64,000 bases of DNA from Streptomyces kaniharaensis. GTDB lineage: Bacteria > Actinomycetota > Actinomycetes > Streptomycetales > Streptomycetaceae. The position numbers and the translations under genes were made by a program. The stretch's first letter is position 1, and each line of letters begins with the position of its first letter. The stretch is from positions 5,961,501 to 6,025,500 of the forward strand of contig NZ_WBOF01000001.1 in the NCBI RefSeq assembly GCF_009569385.1. The letters run 5' to 3'. The notes beneath the pieces were generated by a model. That model ran no database searches, had not been told where the DNA came from, and saw nothing but the letters and a program-made list of their open reading frames with translations. Positions 1 to 8,973 of the stretch are shown here, one piece after another.

Positions 1-489
1 GAGATTTCCGGTGAGCAGGCCCTCGATGACGCTCAGCGGTGCGACGGCGGCGGCGTTGCCGGGGGCGATGTGAACCAGCAGCCCGACCGGCGCCCAGGCC
101 TCGAAGGTGGTCTCGCGGGCGTCGGGCCGGGTGAGGCGCTCGGGGCGCAGGCCGCCGAGTTCGCGCCGGAGCTTGCGCTCCAGCGCGGGGCGGGCGATCG
201 CCTCGGCGATCTCGGAGAGGGTCGCCGACGCCTCCTCCGGGTCGGTGCCGTCGGTGAGCACGCCGAGCAGGCGGGCGCGGACGGGGCCGTCCGGCGTGCC
301 GAGGGCGTCGGCCAGCTGCTGGCAGGCGCTCAGGACCAGTTCGGTGGGCAGGGGTTCGGCGAGGGTGCGGGCGGCGAGCTCCGGCAGTTCGGCGAGCCGT
401 CCGGCGGCCTCCTCGTCGCCGATGAACGAGCCCTGCCAGAAGTGGGGTTCGGCGGTCACGGGTACGGCGGTCGCGGATGCGGTGGTCAC
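1..489 (-). CDS. LuxC-like acyl-CoA/acyl-protein reductase, N-terminal 163 residues (cut by window edge)
   Basis: The gene begins at a GTG that overlaps the stop of the LuxE-like gene by 4 bp and runs off the left edge. The 163 visible residues are acidic and helical at first, then reach a block reading EAWAPVGLLVHIAPGNAA followed by a GLLTGN stretch. That block is typical of the N-terminal part of the LuxC acyl-CoA reductase family, whose members are usually about 450-480 aa. The catalytic cysteine expected in the family lies outside the window. LuxC enzymes reduce an activated acyl group to an aldehyde with NADPH, working with a LuxE partner, and the LuxE-like gene is directly upstream. The substrate is unknown; no luciferase gene is visible, so bioluminescence is not implied. 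Confidence 0.8.
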   Translation of the reverse strand, partial: MTTASATAVPVTAEPHFWQGSFIGDEEAAGRLAELPELAARTLAEPLPTELVLSACQQLADALGTPDGPVRARLLGVLTDGTDPEEASATLSEIAEAIARPALERKLRRELGGLRPERLTRPDARETTFEAWAPVGLLVHIAPGNAAAVAPLSVIEGLLTGNL

Positions 490-1652
490 GACAGTCCCTT
501 CAGGAGTTCGGCGGCGGCCGCCGCGCAGTTGCGGTTGCGGCTGACCCCGGCGCGGCCGTGGATCGTGAACCACGGCGTGGGCAGCGGGCAGGGGCACTCC
601 TGCGCGGGGTGCAGCGAGGCGAGGTCGCCCATGACGACGCTCTGCGCCGGCACCGAGGTGATGTACGGGGAGACGAGGTGGAGGAAGCCGCGTTCGCCGT
701 ACGGCAGCGGCCGCAGGGTGCGGGTGTCGCGTACGGCCGCCCGCGACCAGACCGGAACGTGCAGCCGGTGGTGCCCGCACTCGATGTACGGCACGCAGTG
801 CTCGACCGACCCGAAGGTGTCGCGGATCCGCTCGGAGGGGATGCCCAGCTGCTCCGTGACCTCGGCGTAGAACTCGTCCTTGCCGATCTGGCGGTCCGTG
901 TGCCCCTTCCAGCCGCCGCCGAGCAGCACCAGGGAGCCGGCCGGCAGCTGGAGCGGCGGCAGGCCGAGCGCCCGCATCCGCTCCAGGGTGAAGTGCAGGA
1001 AGGCGGGGAAGCCCAGGATCCGTACCGGCAGGCCGTCCTCGGCGTACCTCCGGAGCGCCTCGATGCACCCGTGGACGTCGAACTCGTGGCCGCTGCCGGT
1101 GTGCCGCAGTGCGTGCGTGGTGTGGTTGGCCGGGGCGAAGTCGCAGAGGTAGTTGTCGGTGAACGAGGTGCCGAGCTTCAGCTGAGGGGCGGGCTCGTAG
1201 CTGTAGAGCAGGTAGTTGACGGGCTGCTCGGGGGTGATCCAGCCGTAGTGGTCGAAGATCCGGGCGACCATGCGCTGCGCGGAGCGGATCGTCCAGGTGT
1301 CGAAGAACATCTGCGACTTCTGGCCGGTGGTGCCGGAGGAGGTGAGGTGGAGGAAGACGTCGTCCCGCGGGATGGAGAGGACCTCGTGCCGCTTGAAGAA
1401 GTTGGCGTGCACCAGGGGCGTGCGGACGCCCTCGCCGACGGTCGGCGCGGCGGTCTCGGCCGGGCCGTCCAGCAGGGAGCGGTAGAACGGGGAGCGCTGC
1501 GCGTGCCAGGCGTTGGTCTCAGCCATCGCGGCGGCGAACAGGGCGTCGGTCTCCGGTCCGGCGGCGTACGGGGCGGTCAGGTCGCACAGCTGCTGGACGT
1601 GCGGGAGCGCGGCGGGGTCGGGGACCTCGACCGGCGCGAGATGGATGTTCAC
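486..1652 (-). CDS. LuxE-like acyl-protein synthetase
   Basis: A 388-aa protein starting at GTG, overlapping the GNAT stop by 4 bp (GTGA) and overlapping the next gene by 4 bp. It has an AMP-ligase-type loop SSGTTGQKS at about residues 105-113. Further on come a LLGGGWKG block and a GSVEH motif, as in the LuxE acyl-protein synthetase family. Near the C-terminus a cysteine (about residue 376, in RNRNCAAAA) sits where LuxE carries its acyl-accepting cysteine. LuxE activates a carboxylic acid as an acyl adenylate and passes the acyl group, through this cysteine, to LuxC for reduction. Context (LuxC-like next door, PaaK-like ligase and exporter in the same operon) supports aldehyde formation from a small acid, but no substrate can be named from sequence. 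Confidence 0.85.
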   Translation of the reverse strand: MNIHLAPVEVPDPAALPHVQQLCDLTAPYAAGPETDALFAAAMAETNAWHAQRSPFYRSLLDGPAETAAPTVGEGVRTPLVHANFFKRHEVLSIPRDDVFLHLTSSGTTGQKSQMFFDTWTIRSAQRMVARIFDHYGWITPEQPVNYLLYSYEPAPQLKLGTSFTDNYLCDFAPANHTTHALRHTGSGHEFDVHGCIEALRRYAEDGLPVRILGFPAFLHFTLERMRALGLPPLQLPAGSLVLLGGGWKGHTDRQIGKDEFYAEVTEQLGIPSERIRDTFGSVEHCVPYIECGHHRLHVPVWSRAAVRDTRTLRPLPYGERGFLHLVSPYITSVPAQSVVMGDLASLHPAQECPCPLPTPWFTIHGRAGVSRNRNCAAAAAELLKGLS

Positions 1653-2794
1653 GGGGCAACCTCGGGAAGTGGTAGGTAGGTCGAGGTCCAGGCGGTCAGG
1701 TAGGCCAGCAGGTACGGCTGGAGCGGGCCGCTGACGGCCGTGGTCCTGAAGTCGATCTGGCGGCTGGTGCGGGAGAGCACCACGTAGTCGTGGAAGCGGT
1801 CGCCGAGGCGACGCATCGCCGGGTAGACGGCGCTCGGGACGAACCCGGCGGCCAGGAAGGCGCTCAGTCCGGCGGTGTCGGCCAGCGGCAGCAGCGTCTC
1901 CACGTAGTCGGCGCCTGCCCGGGAGACGGCGGCCATCAGAGGCTCCAGCGCCCCGGTGACGGCCGCCGGGGACGGGTGCACCGCCACCAGCGAGCAGCTC
2001 GCGGCGACCGGGTCCAGGTCGGCGTACGCCTCGAACGCGCCGTCCGGCGGGGTGAGGACGGCGTTCGGGACGTGCAGCGGGAAGAACCGTTCCGCCGGGT
2101 CGGGGAAGAGCTCCAGGAAGCGGCGGCGGACGAAGCCGGGCGCGGTGATCAGCTCCATCGGTGCGGTCACCGGTGCGGTCCGCCCGGCAGGCACAGTGGG
2201 GCCGTCCGTCACCTGCGGGTCGCCGTAGCCGAGGCCGGTGCTCCGCCGGGCGGCCTCCAGGAGCGGGACGAGGGCGCCCGGCACCTGGTCGACGCTCTCC
2301 CGCCGGGCGAGGACGCCGTCGGCGTGCCGGGCGAACAGCGCGAGGCTCTCGCACCCGGCGACCTCGACGGCGTTCGGCATCAGGCCGAGGGCCCGGAAGC
2401 CGTTGCGGGCGAAGACCTGCTGCGGGCCGGGGGTGACGACCCGGACGGTCGCGTAGATCGAGTCCGGGGTGCCGGTCGCGAACGCGTCCGCGCAGACCGC
2501 GGCGGTCAGCCGTCCGGCCAGCCCGCCGCCCCGTTGCTCGGGGTGGACCGCCAGGCCCACCAGCTTGCCGATCCGGCTGCCGGGGTCGGTCTGCACCGCC
2601 ACCGACCCGGCCAGGTGGCCGGCGCCCTCCTCGCGCGCGGTGAGCCAGTGGGTGTGCGGGTCGGCGATGAGGCGGCGCATCTCCTCGGGGTCGCTGCCGA
2701 GGGCGACGGGGTAGCCGTGGCCGTAGACGTCGAAGTAGAGCTGCCGCAGCTGCGCGACGTCCTGCGGGGTCGCGGGGGCGATCGTCACGGTCAT
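1649..2794 (-). CDS. GNAT-family N-acetyltransferase
   Basis: A 381-aa protein with ATG start inside the stop of the MFS gene (ATGA overlap) and a GTGA overlap with the LuxE-like gene. The N-terminal about 160 residues form a GNAT domain: beta-strand LVGLAVHP followed by the acetyl-CoA-binding signature EQRGGGLAG. The C-terminal half (about 190-381) resembles a second, degenerate GNAT fold, with RFHDYVVLSR near the end, so this may be a tandem-GNAT protein. Such enzymes transfer an acyl group from acyl-CoA to an amine. Tight coupling to a ligase, a reductase and an exporter suggests tailoring or self-protection by N-acylation of the pathway product; that is inference. Confidence 0.8.
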   Translation of the reverse strand: MTVTIAPATPQDVAQLRQLYFDVYGHGYPVALGSDPEEMRRLIADPHTHWLTAREEGAGHLAGSVAVQTDPGSRIGKLVGLAVHPEQRGGGLAGRLTAAVCADAFATGTPDSIYATVRVVTPGPQQVFARNGFRALGLMPNAVEVAGCESLALFARHADGVLARRESVDQVPGALVPLLEAARRSTGLGYGDPQVTDGPTVPAGRTAPVTAPMELITAPGFVRRRFLELFPDPAERFFPLHVPNAVLTPPDGAFEAYADLDPVAASCSLVAVHPSPAAVTGALEPLMAAVSRAGADYVETLLPLADTAGLSAFLAAGFVPSAVYPAMRRLGDRFHDYVVLSRTSRQIDFRTTAVSGPLQPYLLAYLTAWTSTYLPLPEVAP

Positions 2795-4086
2795 CGGGCA
2801 CTCTCGATCGTCGCTTCGGGTTCCGGGGCCGCTTCGGGCTCCGGGACGGCCGGTTCGCGCCGACCGGTCCACCACAGCGCCGCGGCGACCGGCAGCACGC
2901 CGATGGCCTGGACCAGGCACAGCGTGCGCGGCGAGAGGTGGTCGCCGAGCAGGCCGAAGACCAGCGAGGACACCGGGAAGGTCGCCCCCAGCAGGGCCTG
3001 CATCACGGCGAAGAAGCCGGGCCGGTCCTCGGCCGGCACCAGCCGCTGGAACAGCGCCACGAACCGTACGCCGATCACTCCCACGCACCAGCCGGCGACC
3101 GCCATCGAGGCGACGGCCGCGGCCTGGGCGGCGGCCACTCCGGGCAGGGCGAGCGCGGCGGCCATCAGGCCCAGGCAGCCGGCGCCGACCACGGTGGGCG
3201 TGCCCGGCAGGCGGCCGCCGGTGAACGAGCCCACCAGCGTGCCGGCGCCGAGGGCAGCCTCCAGGGCGGCGACGGTCGAGCCGTCGGCGTGCAGCACCGT
3301 CCGGGTGTACAGCGGCATCACCACGAACACCGCCGTGGTGAACACGTTCGCCGCGGTGAAGCAGAGCAACACCCGGCGGACGAAGGGCAGTTCGGCCAGG
3401 ATGCGGCGCAGCGGGCGCCGTGCGGCGGGTGCGCCGCCGTCAGTGGCCGGGGAGTCCGGGGCGCCGGGGAACCGGGTCGCGCCGATCAGCGCGGCCGCCA
3501 GCAGGTAGGCGCCGGCGCACCCGGCGACGATGCCGGCCAGGCCCGCGGCGTCGACCACCAGCGGGCCCAGCAGCCCGCCGGCGAGCCCGGCCAGCGACTG
3601 GGTGCTGAGCTCGAAGCCGGTCGCGGCCTCGATGTCGGCGTCCTCGACCAGCTCGGGTACGGACGTGGTCAGGCAGGGGTCGAAGACCGCCTGGCAGCCC
3701 GCAAGCAGCAGCGCGGCACCGTACGCGACGGCCATCGGCGGCGTCGCGGCGTACGTCCACCCGGCGGTGCCGAGGGCGACCAGACCGGCGACGGCGGCCG
3801 AGCCGCCCAGCACCGTGCGGTGCGGGCAGCGAGCGATGAGCGCGGCCACCAGCGGCACCAGGGCGACCGCGGGCAGGGTGCTGACGGCGAGGAACGCGCC
3901 GGAGGCGAGGCCGCGGTCGGCGCCGGCGGCGTAGCCCACCAGCCACCACACGGCGCCGACCTGGAACATCCGTCCGGCGGCCTGGGTGAGGACCTGGGCG
4001 GCCCACACGGCGCCGAAGCGACGGTTGCGCAGGACGAGCGGCAGGCGGCGGGTGGCCGGTCCCGGGTCGGACACGGTGGCGGTCAC
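2791..4086 (-). CDS. MFS exporter (EntS/MFS_3-like)
   Basis: A 431-aa membrane protein with about 12 hydrophobic segments, starting at GTG within the stop of the upstream ligase gene (GTGA overlap). It opens with RRFGAVWAAQVLTQ, typical of the enterobactin-exporter-like branch of the major facilitator superfamily. It has a charged central loop around residues 195-215 and a soluble proline/glutamate-rich tail. Proteins of this branch usually export small metabolites, siderophores or drugs by proton antiport. Being the second gene of a biosynthetic-looking operon, it most likely secretes the operon's product. The upstream neighbour overlaps by 4 bp and the downstream GNAT also by 4 bp, indicating translational coupling across the unit. 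Confidence 0.85.
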   Translation of the reverse strand: MTATVSDPGPATRRLPLVLRNRRFGAVWAAQVLTQAAGRMFQVGAVWWLVGYAAGADRGLASGAFLAVSTLPAVALVPLVAALIARCPHRTVLGGSAAVAGLVALGTAGWTYAATPPMAVAYGAALLLAGCQAVFDPCLTTSVPELVEDADIEAATGFELSTQSLAGLAGGLLGPLVVDAAGLAGIVAGCAGAYLLAAALIGATRFPGAPDSPATDGGAPAARRPLRRILAELPFVRRVLLCFTAANVFTTAVFVVMPLYTRTVLHADGSTVAALEAALGAGTLVGSFTGGRLPGTPTVVGAGCLGLMAAALALPGVAAAQAAAVASMAVAGWCVGVIGVRFVALFQRLVPAEDRPGFFAVMQALLGATFPVSSLVFGLLGDHLSPRTLCLVQAIGVLPVAAALWWTGRREPAVPEPEAAPEPEATIESAR

Positions 4087-5345
4087 GAGTGCGGCCGTTC
4101 GTCGAGGACGCGGATCAGCTTGCCGGTCCGGGCGTTGACAGTGAGTTCGTGCTGGCGGACCCAGGTGACGGACAGCGGGTGCACGTAGCCGGCGGCGACC
4201 GCCTCCGGGTACAGCGGGCGCGCCGCGTGGATCGCGGACTCGACGGCGGCGGCCAGTTCGGGGAGCCCGGCGGGGTTCCCGTCGCAGGCCAGGCGCAGCA
4301 CGAGACCGTCCCGGGCGTCCCAGCGGCGCACCACCAGCTGGACGCCGGTGACCCGGCCGGCCGGATCGGCGGACCGGACGAGGTCGAGCACGTCCTGGGT
4401 GTACAGCGACACCGGCCCCACCCGGACGCCCTCCTGGGCCCGGCCGAGGATGCGGAACTGCCCGGCGGCGGCGTCGGTCCACTCGCCGCGGTCGCCGACG
4501 GGGTAGCGCAGCACCGGCATCAGCTGTCGCCGCAGGTCGGTCACCACGACCCGGCCCGGCACTCCCTCGCGGGTGATCGGCTCGCCGGTGTGGTCGTCGA
4601 GGATCTCCACCACGGTCTCCGGGGCGAACGTCCGGTGCACCCGGGTGTCCGGTCCGGGGACCGGCCGGCCGAGCAGTCCGGCGTCGACGGCGGCGTAACC
4701 GATCGACGAGATACGGGCGTTGGGGAACACCTTGCCGAGCAGCGGCTGCTGGTCCTGGTAGAGGCCTTCGCCGCCGAACAACAGCAGCTCCACGTGCGGG
4801 AGTTCGCGGCCGGAGGCCAGAAGGTGGTCGGCCAGCCCGCACAGCGTGGTCGGGGTGCCGGCCACCACCTCGACCTCGAACTGCTCCAGGGTCTGGGCGG
4901 TCGACTCCAGCGGCGCCGCTCCGCCGATCGGCAGGCGGACGTTGGCGACGGGGGAATGCTGCAGCGCGTCGAGGATGAAGGTGTAGCTGGCGTACAGGTC
5001 GCCCGCGTAGAAGAGGTCGGCGACCCGGTGCCCCGGACGCAGCCCGGCGTCGACCAGGCCGGCGCCGAACGAGGTGGTGAACTCCCTCCACTCCTCGCGG
5101 CTGTAGAAGGAGAACTTGGGCGAGCCGGTGGTGCCACCGCTCTTGAAGACCACCGCCTCCTCCAGCGGACCGGTCAGCAGCCGGTTGCCGCGGGGCGTGT
5201 TCGCCTGCCAGAACTCGGTCTGCGGGACCACCGGGAGATCGGTCAACTTCGCTGTCCGGTCGGGTAGACCGGCGTACAGCTCCGCATAGAAGGGTGAATT
5301 GCGGCGCGCGAAGCGTACGAGTTCCGCTATCGGTTGAACGGGCAT
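4083..5345 (-). CDS. PaaK-like AMP-dependent acid ligase
   Basis: A 420-aa adenylate-forming enzyme of the phenylacetate-CoA ligase / F390 synthetase type. The AMP-binding loop FKSGGTTGSPK is at about residues 67-77. Later blocks include LLLFGGEGL, a YPVGDRGEW motif and an RTGKLIRVLDE end matching the C-terminal subdomain that carries the catalytic lysine. I chose the ATG at 5345 because AGCAGGAATTG precedes it as a ribosome-binding site. An in-frame ATG at 5411 would add a 22-residue cysteine-containing extension that does not look conserved. It is the first gene of the five-gene minus-strand operon, so its acyl adenylate or thioester may feed the LuxE/LuxC pair. The acid is unknown; aryl acids are common for this family. 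Confidence 0.85.
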   Translation of the reverse strand: MPVQPIAELVRFARRNSPFYAELYAGLPDRTAKLTDLPVVPQTEFWQANTPRGNRLLTGPLEEAVVFKSGGTTGSPKFSFYSREEWREFTTSFGAGLVDAGLRPGHRVADLFYAGDLYASYTFILDALQHSPVANVRLPIGGAAPLESTAQTLEQFEVEVVAGTPTTLCGLADHLLASGRELPHVELLLFGGEGLYQDQQPLLGKVFPNARISSIGYAAVDAGLLGRPVPGPDTRVHRTFAPETVVEILDDHTGEPITREGVPGRVVVTDLRRQLMPVLRYPVGDRGEWTDAAAGQFRILGRAQEGVRVGPVSLYTQDVLDLVRSADPAGRVTGVQLVVRRWDARDGLVLRLACDGNPAGLPELAAAVESAIHAARPLYPEAVAAGYVHPLSVTWVRQHELTVNARTGKLIRVLDERPHS

Positions 5346-5878
5346 CAATTCCTGCTCTGAGGAGAACGGACCGAGCGCGCGGCACCAGGGGTTCGGGTGT
5401 GCGCAGGTCATTCGGTCGACACTGATAGGAAGTCAGGAGTGCTTGGCCTTCCACTCGCGAGAAGAAAGGCTAGCACCTTGATGTGCCTTCGGATTGCAGC
5501 CTGAACTGTCGTCAGTGCGGCAGGAGAGCTATCTGAGGCCTCGTCAACGGTTTTTGCCTGGAGAGGGCGAACGAAATGGTGAGGTACATCTCACGGAAGG
5601 TTCGATCGGGGCCGCACCGCAGCGGGACGAAGCGATTCCCGCTGCTTTGTAGTTGAATGCGAGACATTTCATGTGCGGCTGCCGGATTGACGCCCGGATG
5701 CCGGAATTGCCACCCGCCGTTCAGGGGGGATGGCGGCTCCGCCGTCCGGGGGGTTTTCCGGGTTTCGTCACCGTTGTGTCACGCCTGGACGGCCGGGGAA
5801 CCGGCATGGGAGCGGCGCCTGTGTAACCGGGCGGATGCCGACGCCGGGTCGGCTCCGCTCGTTCGTCCGGGAGGCGCC
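5346..5878. other. Divergent intergenic region, no gene seen
   Basis: About 530 bp between the ligase operon (leftward) and the lipoprotein gene (rightward). It is clearly less GC-rich than its flanks around 5420-5690. No reading frame here has convincing codon bias. It must hold the promoters of both directions, but I could not assign a -35/-10 pair with confidence; the hexamer TTGACG at 5687-5692 has no good -10 partner. Confidence 0.5.
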
Positions 5879-6592
5879 ATGCAGTACACGAGAAGCATCC
5901 GAAGAGCGGCCGTCGCGATCGTCGCGGCCGCGGCGACGACTGTGCTGGCCACCGCGTGCGGGCCGGGGGACGCCGAGACCGGAGCGGCCACGGCGGCCAC
6001 GGCGGCGCCGACGTCCGCGGCCGGTGCGAGCGCCGGCTCCTCCGCACCCGCCCCGGGGAGCACGTCGTCACCGGCCGCGAAGGGATCGCCCGCCGCGCCG
6101 TCCACCGGGCCGTCCAAGGGGGCTTCGACGGGGGCCTCGGCCGGTGCGGCGCCGGCTTGTGCGGCGGGCGATCTGAAGGCCGACGCGCACCAGGCGAAGG
6201 AGCGGCCCGATGGCACGGGGATCGGAGCGGCGATCATCGGGTTCGCCAACACCTCCGGCCACGCGTGCACCCTGAAGGGCTTTCCGACGGTGGCCGGAGC
6301 GGGCAACGGCGGCCCGGGCCACAACATGCCGCTGACGGTGACCCACACCGGGTCCGAAGCAGCGGTCAAGCTGGCACCGGGCGGGAAGGCGTGGGTAAAG
6401 CTCACCTTCGTCCAGGTCCAGGGCGAGGCCGACGGCTACTGCGTCTCCGGAGCCACGCCCGTCGCCTTCCCCTCGCTCGTGCTGGGCCTGCCGGAGGCGG
6501 GATCGCACCAAGTGGGCCTGGACGAAGGCCTCTTCGCGGAGTGCGACAACAAGGTGACCACCACCGCAGTGCTGGCGGTCAGTCCTTCCTGA
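5879..6592 (+). CDS. DUF4232 lipoprotein
   Basis: A 237-aa exported lipoprotein. The signal peptide MQYTRSIRRAAVAI... ends in a lipobox LATAC with the lipidated Cys27. Then comes an Ala/Ser/Pro/Thr-rich linker to about residue 95, and a C-terminal domain with four cysteines (ACAAGDL, HACTLKGFP, YCVSG, ECDNK). The pattern of an N-terminal CAAGDL, a GFANTSGHACTLKGFPTV strand and a late GGKAWVKLTF block is that of actinobacterial DUF4232 proteins, which are surface-exposed and of unknown function. Start chosen at the ATG preceded by GGGAGG. The 3' end overlaps the convergent permease gene by 14 bp. No functional link to neighbours is evident. Confidence 0.85.
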   Translation: MQYTRSIRRAAVAIVAAAATTVLATACGPGDAETGAATAATAAPTSAAGASAGSSAPAPGSTSSPAAKGSPAAPSTGPSKGASTGASAGAAPACAAGDLKADAHQAKERPDGTGIGAAIIGFANTSGHACTLKGFPTVAGAGNGGPGHNMPLTVTHTGSEAAVKLAPGGKAWVKLTFVQVQGEADGYCVSGATPVAFPSLVLGLPEAGSHQVGLDEGLFAECDNKVTTTAVLAVSPS

Positions 6593-8969
6593 CGCCCGTG
6601 CCGACCGTCGACGGGGCGAGCCGCAGCACCGGAAGCGCCGAGAGCGCGGCCGCCGCGGCGGCGCCGGCGGCGGCCATCGCGAGGACCGTCCAGCCGGACG
6701 GCCCGTGGGCGATGCCCGCGCCGATGCCGCCCAGCTCGCCCTGCCGGTCGATGACCCAGCGGACGAGCGGGATGCCGAGGGCCGAGCCCGCGGCGACCGT
6801 GGCCAGGGCGATGGCCGTCCCCCGGGTGGCCATCACGACGGCGGACTGGGCCGGTGTCAGGCCGATCGCCCGGAGCAGCCCGAGATCCCGGCGGCGGTCG
6901 AGGAAGCCGGCGGCGGCCGTGGTGAGCAGGTCGACCAGGCAGATGAGCGCGAGCAGGACCAGCAGGCCGACCACGCAGGCCCGCAGCGCGCCGGGCCGGG
7001 TGACCGGTCCGCTCGGGAGGCGGATCTCCACCTGCCCGGCGAGGCCGGCGCGGGCCGGGAGGTCGCGCTGGACCTCGGCCGGGTCGTGGCCGGAGCGCAG
7101 GACCAGGCGCCAGAAGTCCGGGTGCGTGGGGTCGCCGGGCCGGTCGAGGGTGTCGAAGCCGGTGGACAGGACGCGCCCGCCGTGTTCCGGTTCGAGGTCG
7201 CGCCCGACGATGTGCAGGATGCGCGGGGTGCCGCCGGTGGTGACCCGGATCCACTGGCCGACCCGGGCGCCGAGCAGATCGAGGGCGCCCTGACCGGCGA
7301 CGGCCTCGTCGGTCGCGCGGATCGCCCGGCCCTCGACGACGGTGTACGGGTACGGCGCGTCGGTGGTCCCCACGGCGCGCAGGGTGAAGGTGGCGGACTG
7401 TCCCGGCGCGAGGGCCTGGATCTCGGTGCCCGGATAGACACCCTGCACGGCGGAGTCGGCGGCCAGGGCGCCGGTGAGCTGCCCGTCGCCGGGAGTCGGC
7501 TGGGCGGCGGTCCGGCGGACCGTGACGGACGGGGCCGTGACGCCGCCGTCGGGCCGGGTGACGGCGTCGAGCGTGGTCCAGGTACTCAGGGCCAGGGTGG
7601 CCGCGACGACCGGGACGGTCAGCCGGACGGCGCTCACGAGCAGGCCCGAGCGCCGGCGCAGGACGCCGCCGAGTCCGAGCACGAGGGCCGGTGGCAGCCG
7701 CCGCAGCACGCCGAGCCGGACCGGCCGAGCCGTCATGGCCGGTGGCCGGGTGCCGTCCGTCGGGGGCACGGGGGCGACCCGGGCGGCGCGCAGGGCGGGC
7801 AGTGCGGCGGCGGCCCCGATGGCCACGAGGGCGGCGGCGGTGACGGCGCCGGTGGTTGCCGTACCGCCGGGAACGAGCCGGTGGAGCGCGTCGGCCCCGC
7901 CGCCGAGGGCCGGGACGGCATGCGCGGCGATCGCGGCGCCGCCGGCGCCGAGCAGGACCCCGGCGCCGGCCAGCAACAGCTGTTCGGCGATGAACATCCA
8001 GGCGACCTGGCCGGCGGTGAAGCCGAGCGCCTTGAGCAGGGCGATGTCACCGGTCCTCGCCCTGATCCGCCCGCCGGCCGCGCCGGCCACCGCGAGGGCG
8101 GCCGACAGCAGCGCGCCCAGGCCGCTGAGCCCGAGCAGCAGGCCGGCGAGCCGATTGTCCTGCTGCCGTGCGGCCCGCGCGTCCAGCCACGTGGTGATCC
8201 GGGACACCCGCTCGGCTCCCATGACGCTAACCACCCGCTGGGCCGTGTACCCGGCGTCGGAGGGCCGGGCCAGCCGGAGCCCGAGGGTGAGGCCGTGTGC
8301 CGCCTGGTCCGGCTGGACCAGGTCGAGCGTGGCGGGCAGGGTCCAGCCGAGGTCGTAGCCCGCGGCCTGGCTGGGGAGCTGGTCGGGGCTGTCCGCGATG
8401 CCGAGGACCCGCAGCTCGACCGCCGCGCCGTGGCCGTCGAGGACGGTCAGGCGGTCCCCGGGGCGGGCCCAGGCGGCGTCGGCCGCCGACTGTTCGAGCA
8501 CGATGCCGTGGACGTCGGCGGGGTCGAGCCAGGTGCCGGACCGCAGCAGCGGTCGAGCCGCGCCCGGGGTGTCGCCGCGCAGCACGAGCGTGGTGCGGTC
8601 GGTGCGGTCCGCAGCGCCGGTGGGTGCGGCGGCGCCGTCGGCGCGCCGGCCGACCAGGGTGGTCTCGGCCGTGTGCTGTGGCGGTGAGACCGCGAGCACC
8701 CCGGGTTCCCGGCCGAGGACGGCGATCGACGGCTCGTCGGCGGCGCTGCCGGTGGTGCCCGCGTTCCCCGCGGACGGGCGCAGGTCGATCCTGACGTCGG
8801 GTGAACCGGCGGCCCGGAACTGCTGCTGCCACGGGTCGGCGGCGGCTCCGAGCAGCGTGCCGGCGAGCAGCAGGGCGGCGACGGTGCCGCCGGTGGCGAG
8901 GACGATCAGCAGGGCGTGGACGCGGTGCGAGCGCAGGTCGGCCCGGACCCAGCGGAGGAAGGCGCGCAC
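6579..8969 (-). CDS. FtsX-like ABC transporter permease
   Basis: A 796-aa permease of the MacB/FtsX type. One transmembrane helix near residue 20 (HALLIVLATGGTVAALLLAG) is followed by a long extracellular domain. A first helix bundle lies at about 270-390, a second extracellular domain at about 440-640, and a final bundle at 650-790. This duplicated arrangement is usual for actinobacterial FtsX permeases of 750-850 aa. The GTG start at 8969 lies 4 bp after the stop of the ATPase gene, so the two are translated as a pair. With its ATPase it probably drives lipoprotein, peptide or antimicrobial transport or resistance through mechanotransmission rather than import. Its 3' end overlaps the lipoprotein gene by 14 bp in opposite orientation. 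Confidence 0.88.
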   Translation of the reverse strand: MRAFLRWVRADLRSHRVHALLIVLATGGTVAALLLAGTLLGAAADPWQQQFRAAGSPDVRIDLRPSAGNAGTTGSAADEPSIAVLGREPGVLAVSPPQHTAETTLVGRRADGAAAPTGAADRTDRTTLVLRGDTPGAARPLLRSGTWLDPADVHGIVLEQSAADAAWARPGDRLTVLDGHGAAVELRVLGIADSPDQLPSQAAGYDLGWTLPATLDLVQPDQAAHGLTLGLRLARPSDAGYTAQRVVSVMGAERVSRITTWLDARAARQQDNRLAGLLLGLSGLGALLSAALAVAGAAGGRIRARTGDIALLKALGFTAGQVAWMFIAEQLLLAGAGVLLGAGGAAIAAHAVPALGGGADALHRLVPGGTATTGAVTAAALVAIGAAAALPALRAARVAPVPPTDGTRPPAMTARPVRLGVLRRLPPALVLGLGGVLRRRSGLLVSAVRLTVPVVAATLALSTWTTLDAVTRPDGGVTAPSVTVRRTAAQPTPGDGQLTGALAADSAVQGVYPGTEIQALAPGQSATFTLRAVGTTDAPYPYTVVEGRAIRATDEAVAGQGALDLLGARVGQWIRVTTGGTPRILHIVGRDLEPEHGGRVLSTGFDTLDRPGDPTHPDFWRLVLRSGHDPAEVQRDLPARAGLAGQVEIRLPSGPVTRPGALRACVVGLLVLLALICLVDLLTTAAAGFLDRRRDLGLLRAIGLTPAQSAVVMATRGTAIALATVAAGSALGIPLVRWVIDRQGELGGIGAGIAHGPSGWTVLAMAAAGAAAAAALSALPVLRLAPSTVGTGVRKD

Positions 8970-8973
8970 CGGA

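Noticed and set aside
1..5345. Bioluminescence (lux) operon
   Set aside because: LuxC- and LuxE-like proteins are present, but no luciferase alpha/beta or LuxD gene is visible, and LuxC/E relatives occur in other pathways.
6579..6592. Frameshift at the lipoprotein/permease junction
   Set aside because: The 14-bp overlap is between converging genes that both end cleanly in TGA; no frame is broken.
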